Below are positions 1 through 5,907 of a stretch of 7,460 nt of DNA, piece by piece. Source of the stretch: an uncultured bacterium (GTDB lineage Bacteria > Bacillota > Clostridia > Peptostreptococcales > Anaerovoracaceae); assembly GCA_905214195.1 (NCBI GenBank), contig CAJMLH010000053.1, positions 1-7,460 on the forward strand, in the 5' to 3' direction. Positions within the stretch are counted from its first letter, which is position 1. Each line of letters begins with the position of its first letter. The notes under the pieces are model-generated. The model saw only the letters and a program-made list of their open reading frames with translations. It ran no database searches and was not told the origin of the DNA. The translations under genes and the position numbers were made by a program.

Positions 1-47
1 AACGCTTCCTTTCGCCGTGCGGCAAACCATATAAATCTTTTGCGTTC

Positions 48-77
48 ATTATACCATATACTTCCGTATAGCCGCAA
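48..77 (-). promoter_or_regulatory. Candidate extended -10 promoter reading out of the left edge
   Basis: On the minus strand the sequence TGGTATAAT (-10 hexamer at 53-48, perfect consensus with the TG extension) lies just after the ABC transporter stop codon. A weak -35 (TTGCGG, 77-72, three of six consensus bases) sits 18 bp upstream. A purine-rich AAAGGAAG, a plausible Shine-Dalgarno site, follows at 12-5, so a gene probably starts just beyond position 1. This is inferred from consensus matching only. The alternative is that the ATG at 49-47, which overlaps the -10 box, begins a coding region running off the edge. Confidence 0.5.
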
Positions 78-78
78 G

Positions 79-1824
79 TTATTCCTGAAAAGCCTGTGCC
101 TCATAAAGGCGAGCATATTTGCCTTTTTTGGCAAGCAGTTCCTCATGACTTCCCGTCTCTTTTATTTCTCCGTCTTCAACAAGAACTATTCTATCGGCAT
201 CCCTTATAGTAGCCAGCCTATGTGCAATTATCAGCGTAGTTCTTCCCACCGAAAGCTGGCCGAAAGATTTTTGTATCTGCTGTTCAGTTATGCTGTCCAA
301 TGCAGAAGTTGCCTCGTCCAATATGAGTATGGGCGGATTTTTAAGAAAAATTCTTGCTATTGAAATTCTCTGCTTCTGGCCGCCGGACAGCAGAGTTCCC
401 CTCTCTCCCACATATGTATCAAAGCCGTCTTTCATGTCCATTATATCATCGTATATTTCCGCCTTTTTGGCAGCTTCCACAACTTCTTCAAAAGTTGCCT
501 CAGGCCTGCCGTACCTTATATTTTCAAATATCGTCGCAGCAAAAAGAAAAACATCCTGCTGTACTATTCCTATATTGCTTCTGAGAGAACTTTTGGAAAT
601 ATTTCTTATATCATTGCCATCTATTGTGATAGCACCTCCATCCACATCATAAAAACGAGGAATCAGTTGACACATGGTAGTTTTGCCCCCACCCGATGGT
701 CCTACTATTGCTACACATTCACCTGCTTTAATATTAAGAGATACACCTTTTAAAACATCCTGTCCGCCGGCATACCCGAATTCCACATCATTAAGGTCTA
801 TTTCTCCCTTGACATCCCTAAGATTTATTGGGTTCTTGGCTTCTTTGATACTCGGCTCTATTCTCATTATCTCCGCAAATCTCTTAAGGCCTGCCACTCC
901 GTTTGTAAATATTTCTGCAAGAGTAGCAAGTTTTCTTATAGGAGTTATAAATGTGGTTATATATAATGTAAAGGTTATGAGGTCTATATAGTTAATGCTT
1001 CCTTCCATGATAAGCCACCCGCCGAAAGCAATAACTGCAACCTGAAGCATACACATACAGAATTCCAGAGATGCGTTAAATCTTCCCATAGCCTTATAAT
1101 AATCGTTTTTAGAATTTTTGTATGTCTCATTGGATTTTTCAAAACGCCTATAGTCTACATCCATGTTGTCGAAAGCCTTTGATGTTTTCATTCCTGAAAT
1201 GGTTGATTCAATATCGGCATTGATATCCGCCATCTTTTGCTTAACCTTTCCGGAAGAGCTTACCATGCTTTTTCTGCAAAGTATAACAACAAGCAGGAAC
1301 AAAGGTATCATTATCAGAACCAAAAGCGCCAACTTCCACTCAACTGCAAACATTACAATCAGCGCTCCTATTATTGTAGCTGCTGAAATCAGTAAGTCCT
1401 CAGGTCCGTGATGGGCCAATTCCGTAATTTCAAACAAATCGCCGGTAAGCCTGTTCATCAGCTTCCCTGTTCTGTTTTTATCAAAAAAATCAAAGTCCAA
1501 TTCTTGAAAATGCTGATATAAGTCTTCTCTTATATCGGCCTCAACACATATTCCGAACTTATGACCCAAAAAGGTTATTATATAATAAAACACTGCTCTA
1601 AGTCCGAATGCCATGGCCATTATCACCATCACCGTAAAAAATGTTCGATATAAGTTTCCCGGAAGAAGATCGTACATGGCAAACCTACTGACCAACGGAA
1701 ATGCAATATCTATAACCGATACTAAAAAAGCGCAGCTCATATCTATAAGAAATAATTTTTTATGAGCTCCGAAATATGATATAAAAATGCTAAAGAGCGA
1801 ACGATGAAAATTCTTTTCTTTCAT
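79..1824 (-). CDS. ABC exporter half-transporter (fused permease and ATPase)
   Basis: This 581-residue protein is a typical type IV (MsbA/BmrA-like) half-transporter, expected to dimerise in the cytoplasmic membrane and export a substrate using ATP. The N-terminal half has six hydrophobic segments, near residues 24-46, 61-87, 144-163, 165-183, 255-273 and 280-296. The nucleotide-binding domain starts near 340: Walker A GPSGGGKT (375-382), Q-loop Q423, signature LSGGQ (479-483), Walker B ILILD with catalytic E504, D-loop SALD (507-510) and switch H535. All catalytic motifs are intact and the length is normal. The ATG is preceded by AAAGGA at a 6-base spacing. It is the last minus-strand gene fully inside the window, 106 bases downstream of ridA. 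Substrate cannot be told from sequence; drugs, lipids or peptides are all possible. No partner half-transporter is visible, so it is either a homodimer or pairs with a gene outside the window. Confidence 0.95.
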   Translation of the reverse strand: MKEKNFHRSLFSIFISYFGAHKKLFLIDMSCAFLVSVIDIAFPLVSRFAMYDLLPGNLYRTFFTVMVIMAMAFGLRAVFYYIITFLGHKFGICVEADIREDLYQHFQELDFDFFDKNRTGKLMNRLTGDLFEITELAHHGPEDLLISAATIIGALIVMFAVEWKLALLVLIMIPLFLLVVILCRKSMVSSSGKVKQKMADINADIESTISGMKTSKAFDNMDVDYRRFEKSNETYKNSKNDYYKAMGRFNASLEFCMCMLQVAVIAFGGWLIMEGSINYIDLITFTLYITTFITPIRKLATLAEIFTNGVAGLKRFAEIMRIEPSIKEAKNPINLRDVKGEIDLNDVEFGYAGGQDVLKGVSLNIKAGECVAIVGPSGGGKTTMCQLIPRFYDVDGGAITIDGNDIRNISKSSLRSNIGIVQQDVFLFAATIFENIRYGRPEATFEEVVEAAKKAEIYDDIMDMKDGFDTYVGERGTLLSGGQKQRISIARIFLKNPPILILDEATSALDSITEQQIQKSFGQLSVGRTTLIIAHRLATIRDADRIVLVEDGEIKETGSHEELLAKKGKYARLYEAQAFQE

Positions 1825-1863
1825 ATTTTTTCCTTTAATAAACTATTTCTGATTTGTTCGCAC

Positions 1864-1910
1864 ACAGCGGCGAGCCTGTAAGCTTCTTTCCACAGTATTC
1901 TCGCCGCTGT
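1864..1910. repeat. Perfect 11-bp inverted repeat between ridA and the ABC gene
   Basis: ACAGCGGCGAG at 1864-1874 is repeated exactly inverted as CTCGCCGCTGT at 1900-1910. The 25-base loop itself holds a 4-bp inner pair (CTGT 1876-1879 with ACAG 1892-1895). The stem is GC-rich in an AT-rich gap, so it would form a stable hairpin in RNA. In the direction of the flanking genes it is not followed by a T-run, so it is not a canonical intrinsic terminator for ridA. On the plus strand a loose T-rich stretch follows, but no plus-strand gene precedes it. It may be a 3'-end stabiliser, a partial terminator limiting read-through into the ABC gene, or a repeat element. Confidence 0.7.
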
Positions 1911-1930
1911 TTATGCCGTAATTTTTTATT

Positions 1931-2308
1931 TTAGATATAAGCTATAGCTTCGATTTCAATCAGACAATCCTTAGGAAGTCTTGCGATTTCGATGGCAGAT
2001 CTTGAAGGATAATCGCCTTCAAAATATCCTCCGTAAATTTCATTTACAGTTGCAAAATCGTTCATGTCTTTAAGGAAACAAGTAGTCTTTATAACCTTGT
2101 CCAGTCCTGAACCTGCTTCTTCAAGAATTGCTTTAAGGTTTGCAAATACCTGCTTAGTCTGCTCCTCGATACCACCTTCAACGATTGCTCCCGTTTCAGG
2201 AATCAACGGAATCTGGCCTGATGTAAAAACTAAATTTCCCAAGATGTTGGCCTGTGCATATGGACCGATTGCTGCCGGAGCTTTTGTTGTTGCTACGATT
2301 TTTCTCAT
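1931..2308 (-). CDS. ridA: RidA family 2-iminobutanoate/2-iminopropanoate deaminase
   Basis: The 125-residue product has the usual length and sequence of archetypal RidA, a cytoplasmic trimer. It hydrolyses reactive enamine/imine intermediates released by PLP enzymes such as threonine dehydratase, so preventing metabolite damage. Diagnostic features are IGPYAQA with Y17 near the N terminus, the FTSGQIP segment (28-34), the SRSAIEIARLPK segment with the substrate-carboxylate-binding arginine R103, and a C-terminal EIEAIA with E120. The ATG overlaps the stop codon of the upstream PH-domain gene (ATGA, 2308-2305). Its Shine-Dalgarno site AGGAGGA, 5-6 bases upstream, lies inside the last codons of that gene, so translation is probably coupled. 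The perfect inverted repeat at 1864-1910 lies 20 bases past its stop. The family call is secure; why it sits with envelope genes is unclear. Confidence 0.95.
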   Translation of the reverse strand: MRKIVATTKAPAAIGPYAQANILGNLVFTSGQIPLIPETGAIVEGGIEEQTKQVFANLKAILEEAGSGLDKVIKTTCFLKDMNDFATVNEIYGGYFEGDYPSRSAIEIARLPKDCLIEIEAIAYI

Positions 2309-3849
2309 TTTCTTCCTCCTCTTATAATGCGTTTTGATATTTCAAATGCTTGTTCCCTCTTAATATACGGAATTGATGACGCTGAATTAAGCAACATTAC
2401 AACACCGTCACCTACATCCTGCTTTGCAGCGACAGGATGATAGTTCATTATGAGAACCTGCATTTTTCTATAAGTACATATTGTATAAGTCTTTGTAAGA
2501 TAGCCTGATGAGACAATAAGTCCCTCTTCTTTGATATCATAACCTGCCGCCTTATGAGAAAGGATATAAAGAACATTTATAATCAAATCTACTGCCGCAG
2601 GTGCCAAAATCGCTATCCACAACGGTAATTCTACCACGAAAATCAATATAAAAACAGCGGCTGCCGACAAAATATGCCATTTAATGGATTTTATCATCCT
2701 TATACCTACGCCGATGCGTTCTTCTTTTTTAATATCGCACGCCATTGCCCATTCGTATTCCGGAATAAGCTCAGACATCTGATCGCTTATTTCATCTCCG
2801 GTCAAAGACATAGTTATATTGGAACTCTCGCCCTCCTCATCTCCGACGCCTACTGTAACAACTTTTGCACTATATCTTCCGCATATTCTTGATATAAGCG
2901 GCTGTTCTATCTCCACTGCTGTTATCTTGTCTACAGGAATAGTATAACTCTTAAGTTTAAGCAAACCGCATCTTACATGAAGATCTCTACCGTCTCTGTA
3001 AACTGTGAAATCATAATATGTAATAAATATCTTAACAAGATTGTAAATTGCAGAAACAACCATAATCAATACTGCAATAAATCCGCCTAATGCATTTTCT
3101 ATAAATTCCATAAAGCCAAATGAAGCTATATACCATGCCCCTGCGGCTATACCTGTAACGGCCGTCAAAAGGCTGATAACAGGCAAGGTATATAACGCAT
3201 GCATTACCATATCTTTCTTGCTGCTGTGAAATACCTTTCGCCCTGCTTCTGTCTCATCAAAAAGCCTGTCCGGATGAGTTTCAGGTGATACTGCCTCAGA
3301 ATTAACAGATTCGAGGTTAAAATTACTTGTATTTTTTGTTTCAGATAAACCTTTAACCTTTGCTATCTTTTCAAGTACGGACTTTCTGAATAAAACAGCT
3401 TCTTTTTCTTTCAAAACTATTGACACATCAGTTGTTGCGGCAGTAGTCATACTGCTTGTATCCATCTTTATCTTATAAGTTCCTACAAGTCTTTCAAAAA
3501 TATTTCTCTCCATATTTACAGCCGAAATATTCTCTACTGCAATAGTATTTTTATAGCGCTTAAGAGTGTTTCTTTCTATTATTACAAGATTATCTTCAAG
3601 CATTATCCAAGTCTTCTTCCATTTGATAAACTGGATAGTCAAAATAACGGCAGTAACAGCTAATATGCCTATCAACACCCATATTCCTCCATCTCTCATC
3701 ACCTGCATGATTCCGTCGGTACCGATATTTCTGACAACTTCAACGACACTCTCTGCCTGCTGAATTAACATAAGGGCTATTACAATCCAAAACTGCCATA
3801 TACTTTCAAATATTATAGACGGATGACATCTTAACTTCATGTTTTCCAT
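2305..3849 (-). CDS. Large membrane protein with three bacterial PH (bPH2) domains, YdbT-like
   Basis: This 514-residue protein alternates membrane segments with three cytoplasmic beta-rich domains of the YdbS/YdbT (bPH2, DUF304) type. Hydrophobic pairs lie near residues 12-30/56-76, 217-244/250-278 and 390-408/411-430. The PH-like domains lie near 80-164, 281-366 and 433-510; the second has the typical 'GLLKLKSYTIPVDKITAVEIEQ' pattern and the third 'IVSSGYLTKTYTICTYRKMQ'. A polar linker of about 45 residues (166-210) follows the first domain. I chose the ATG at 3849, which forms TGATG with the stop of the preceding small PH gene. A TTG at 3852 is also in frame and lies closer (7 bases) to the AAAGGA Shine-Dalgarno site, so the protein could be one residue longer. 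In Bacillus subtilis the ydbS-ydbT pair is sigma-W controlled and contributes to bacteriocin resistance; a similar envelope-protective role here is inference. Confidence 0.9.
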   Translation of the reverse strand: MENMKLRCHPSIIFESIWQFWIVIALMLIQQAESVVEVVRNIGTDGIMQVMRDGGIWVLIGILAVTAVILTIQFIKWKKTWIMLEDNLVIIERNTLKRYKNTIAVENISAVNMERNIFERLVGTYKIKMDTSSMTTAATTDVSIVLKEKEAVLFRKSVLEKIAKVKGLSETKNTSNFNLESVNSEAVSPETHPDRLFDETEAGRKVFHSSKKDMVMHALYTLPVISLLTAVTGIAAGAWYIASFGFMEFIENALGGFIAVLIMVVSAIYNLVKIFITYYDFTVYRDGRDLHVRCGLLKLKSYTIPVDKITAVEIEQPLISRICGRYSAKVVTVGVGDEEGESSNITMSLTGDEISDQMSELIPEYEWAMACDIKKEERIGVGIRMIKSIKWHILSAAAVFILIFVVELPLWIAILAPAAVDLIINVLYILSHKAAGYDIKEEGLIVSSGYLTKTYTICTYRKMQVLIMNYHPVAAKQDVGDGVVMLLNSASSIPYIKREQAFEISKRIIRGGRK

Positions 3850-4340
3850 CAAATTTCATTCCTTTCCATAACAGAAATGGCATTTATCTTCTGCTTGAGA
3901 GCCTCTGAAATTTCATCAGCTTTATCATCTATAAGAAATTTTATGTCTACATCACCACCCGCCGTAGTAACCTTGACCGTTGAAAGTCCGAACATTCTTG
4001 CTACAGGCCCCTGAGTCTTTGATATTTTATGAAGTCTTTCTATAGGGACAACTTGCTCGCTTATCCACATAAAACCCTCTATTACCCTTATAGACTCATT
4101 ATCTATACAATAACGATATCTTTCGTATCTCACTGTAGGTACTGCGATTACATAAACTGTCGCCCATATCCAACATGCTGCAATCACAAGGTTTCTTACA
4201 ATTCCGCCGTCCCAGAATATAACCATGGACACCGTTGCCGCAGAAGCAAGAATAATCCATATAAAAGCTGCGTTTACCCGCATACATCCCTTTGCTTTTT
4301 TATCAAGTTTTATATAATTTATTCCGTCATTTAAATCCAA
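3849..4340 (-). CDS. Small bacterial PH (bPH2) membrane protein, YdbS-like
   Basis: The 163-residue product has a short basic cytoplasmic N terminus (KLDKKAKG, residues 11-18). Two membrane helices follow (about 22-43 and 47-68), then one bPH2 domain (about 72-158). The domain carries the hallmark run of a core tyrosine strand, 'VVPIERLHKISKTQGP' and 'FGLSTVKVTTAGG'. Length and order match YdbS, the usual partner of the larger YdbT-like protein encoded next. The start is a TTG at 4340: no in-frame ATG occurs before residue 20, where it would cut into the first membrane helix. A GGGAG Shine-Dalgarno site lies about 10 bases upstream, inside the end of the hydrolase gene. Only 5 bases separate it from that gene's stop, and its own TGA overlaps the next ATG by one base. 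A TTG start at this junction may keep expression low relative to its neighbours. Molecular function is unknown. Confidence 0.9.
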   Translation of the reverse strand: MDLNDGINYIKLDKKAKGCMRVNAAFIWIILASAATVSMVIFWDGGIVRNLVIAACWIWATVYVIAVPTVRYERYRYCIDNESIRVIEGFMWISEQVVPIERLHKISKTQGPVARMFGLSTVKVTTAGGDVDIKFLIDDKADEISEALKQKINAISVMERNEI

Positions 4341-4345
4341 TATTT

Positions 4346-5119
4346 TTATTCTCCCTCTCCATTTTCCATATACAGCTGTAAAGCCACTTCTCTTATGAAC
4401 CTCTCGGTTTGCGGTACATCAGTATCGTTTGATGTAATAACAAGAACGAACGGCTTCTGTGCAAACACTATAGCAGCGTCATGGGTTGTTCCGGAGTCCT
4501 CCCCTGTCTTGTTTGCTATCTTTTTCTTTCTTCCTATGTAACCCGGTATCTTATGCCTTATCTGCTGCAAAAGCATAGTGTTTTCTATCTTTTCGGAAAT
4601 CTCAGCGCTTACAAATTTTCTGCTGTATACCTGCTTAAGAAGCATAGCAATTTCTTCGGGACATATATAATTATCCATTCCTAAAGCAAAAGCATTTTCA
4701 TCAAACAATTCTCTCTGAATTCGGGTCTTAACCAGACCCATTTCTCTAAATCCCTGCTCCAGATTTTCTATTCCCACCGTTCTTATAAGCATATTGGTGG
4801 CAGTATTGTCACTTAAAGTTATCATCAATTTGCAAAGACTTTCTATATCTACTTTTAAATCGCCGGACATGGAAAGCAATGCTCCGCAGCTTGGTTTTTT
4901 ATCTTCATCCTTAACTAAAACTTCCTGAGTCCAGCTTAGTTTCCCCTCGTCTGCCAATTTTGCTATATACATGAACAGTGGAACTTTTATAATGCTTGCC
5001 GCAGTAAATACCTCACGGCTGTTATATGTGAGTTTCTGTCCGTCCGACATATTTTCATAATAAAACCCGATTTTTCCTTTTAATGGTCTTATAAGTTCTT
5101 CAAGATATTTCTGTTCCAT
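4346..5119 (-). CDS. Class A beta-lactamase-fold serine hydrolase without signal peptide
   Basis: This 257-residue protein carries the three active-site motifs of the penicillin-recognising serine hydrolases in the right order and spacing: SIIK with nucleophile S42 and K45, SDN (103-105) and KTG (204-206). It belongs to the 'beta-lactamase enzyme family' (Beta-lactamase2-like) group. The omega-loop region reads QRELFDENAFALGMDN (135-150) and lacks the ExxN motif that supplies the deacylating glutamate of true class A beta-lactamases, so antibiotic hydrolysis is doubtful. The N terminus (MEQKYLEELIRPLKGK) has no hydrophobic segment, so the enzyme is predicted cytoplasmic unless exported in another way. 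The ATG is preceded by GGAGG 4 bases upstream. It heads the tightly packed block with the PH genes and ridA. A peptidase or amidase acting on a cell-wall or peptide substrate is possible; the substrate is unknown. Confidence 0.88.
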   Translation of the reverse strand: MEQKYLEELIRPLKGKIGFYYENMSDGQKLTYNSREVFTAASIIKVPLFMYIAKLADEGKLSWTQEVLVKDEDKKPSCGALLSMSGDLKVDIESLCKLMITLSDNTATNMLIRTVGIENLEQGFREMGLVKTRIQRELFDENAFALGMDNYICPEEIAMLLKQVYSRKFVSAEISEKIENTMLLQQIRHKIPGYIGRKKKIANKTGEDSGTTHDAAIVFAQKPFVLVITSNDTDVPQTERFIREVALQLYMENGEGE

Positions 5120-5153
5120 AACCCCTCCGTTTTACAATTTCTGCCTGAAATAA

Positions 5154-5162
5154 ATTTTACCA
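5154..5162 (-). promoter_or_regulatory. Candidate extended -10 promoter for the hydrolase-PH-ridA block
   Basis: In the 52-base gap between trmO and the hydrolase, the minus strand reads TGGTAAAAT (5162-5154), an extended -10 matching five of six hexamer bases plus TG. It shares the longer string ATATGGTA(A/T)AAT with the left-edge promoter. A TTGACA overlaps the trmO stop but is only about 10 bp upstream, too close to serve as its -35. Transcription would start near 5147, leaving a leader of about 28 bases that includes GGAGG. Consensus evidence only. Confidence 0.4.
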
Positions 5163-5171
5163 TATGAACTG

Positions 5172-5843
5172 TCAAAATGAAATATCACATACAGTAATTT
5201 TTCTGCCGTTCCCTTTAAATTTTATTTCAAAACCGCTGTATTTCATTCCGTATATTTTTTCAGAATCTGTATGATATGCAGGTCTCGGATCCTGTGACAG
5301 TATTGTTTCTATATCTGCTTTTGTCTCCTTTGGCAGTCTTTCGGGAATCTCACATTCAAAGCAAACCTCGACAGTCTCAGGCCTTGAATTGGCAAATCCG
5401 CTCTTAGCATCCGGGATTGAATCCGAATAAGGTATATAAGGCTTTATATCATATATAGGCGTTTTATTCAGCATATCTGCGCCTCTGACCTTAAGAACAG
5501 GGCCTCTCTCATCAAAAATTATTTCATCAAGCTTCACACATGACATTCCTATATTATTTGGTCTGAATGGTGAACGAGTAGCAAATACTCCAACTCTCTT
5601 GTTTCCTCCCAGTCTCGGCGGTCTCACCGTAGGCGACCAATGCTCATCATTTTCATTGTCGTGAGCCATTGAAAAATCCCAAAGAATCCATATATGCGAA
5701 AATCCCTCCAATCCTCTTACTGCTTCAGGCACATTGTATGGAGGCTCAAAAGTTATAGTTGCCCTTGCATCAGTAAGTCCGCTCTGTCTTGGTATACCAA
5801 ATTTTTCTTCAAATCCTGTATATATATGTCCTATGAATTTCAT
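5172..5843 (-). CDS. trmO: tRNA (N6-threonylcarbamoyladenosine(37)-N6)-methyltransferase TrmO
   Basis: The 223-residue product is a TrmO (YaeB/TsaA, UPF0066) family enzyme. It uses S-adenosylmethionine to N6-methylate t6A at position 37 of certain ANN-decoding tRNAs, fine-tuning decoding in the cytoplasm. Signature stretches are FGIPRQSGL (15-23), VRGLEGFSHIWIL (42-54), TVRPPRLGGNKRVGVFATRSPFRPN in its N-terminal beta-barrel (72-96), NKTPIYDIKPYIPYSD (126-141) and the C-terminal DPRPAY (185-190). The ATG at 5843 is chosen rather than the in-frame GTG at 5870. AAGGAGG stands 7 bases before the ATG, and the extra residues from the GTG would simply be the translated ribosome-binding site. It is the first gene of the minus-strand series and is transcribed away from the acetyltransferase gene across a 64-bp shared control region. 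Confidence 0.95.
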   Translation of the reverse strand: MKFIGHIYTGFEEKFGIPRQSGLTDARATITFEPPYNVPEAVRGLEGFSHIWILWDFSMAHDNENDEHWSPTVRPPRLGGNKRVGVFATRSPFRPNNIGMSCVKLDEIIFDERGPVLKVRGADMLNKTPIYDIKPYIPYSDSIPDAKSGFANSRPETVEVCFECEIPERLPKETKADIETILSQDPRPAYHTDSEKIYGMKYSGFEIKFKGNGRKITVCDISF

Positions 5844-5850
5844 CGGTTTT

Positions 5851-5857
5851 CCTCCTT
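5851..5857 (-). promoter_or_regulatory. Shine-Dalgarno site that fixes the trmO start
   Basis: AAGGAGG on the minus strand lies 7 bases before the ATG at 5843. It shows that the upstream in-frame GTG (5870) is not the start. Its complement overlaps the first two bases of the TTGACA box used by the divergent acetyltransferase gene. Confidence 0.85.
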
Positions 5858-5884
5858 GACATACTTTCACCCCTATCTTAAACT
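5856..5884 (+). promoter_or_regulatory. Sigma-A type promoter of the acetyltransferase gene
   Basis: A perfect TTGACA (5856-5861) is followed after exactly 17 bases by TAAACT (5879-5884, four of six matches to the -10 consensus). Transcription would begin near 5891, directly at the GGAAGGAGGT Shine-Dalgarno stretch, giving a very short leader of about 17 bases. The promoter overlaps the trmO ribosome-binding site on the other strand, so the two divergent genes may interfere with each other. Confidence 0.6.
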
Positions 5885-5907
5885 AAAATCGGAAGGAGGT
5901 ACATCCT

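Noticed and set aside
1..49. Partial minus-strand coding frame starting at ATG 49 (MNAKDLYGLPHGERKR...)
   Set aside because: The frame is open to the edge, but the ATG lies within a strong TATAAT box and has only GGAAG about 11 bases upstream. A promoter followed by AAAGGAAG at 12-5 and a start outside the window explains the sequence better. It remains possible.
40..363. Plus-strand open frames across the ABC transporter and other minus-strand genes
   Set aside because: They run antisense to genes with clear family motifs, lack ribosome-binding sites and resemble no proteins.
5170..5175. TTGACA on the minus strand overlapping the trmO stop, as a -35 box
   Set aside because: The good extended -10 lies only about 10 bp downstream, and at 16-18 bp only poor hexamers occur.
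5844..5870. GTG start giving a nine-residue longer TrmO
   Set aside because: The extra codons are the AAGGAGG ribosome-binding site itself, and the family's N terminus aligns with the ATG at 5843.
5875..5880. TAAGAT as the -10 of a trmO promoter on the minus strand
   Set aside because: Only four of six matches and no recognisable -35 at the right distance; noted as possible but not listed as a feature.
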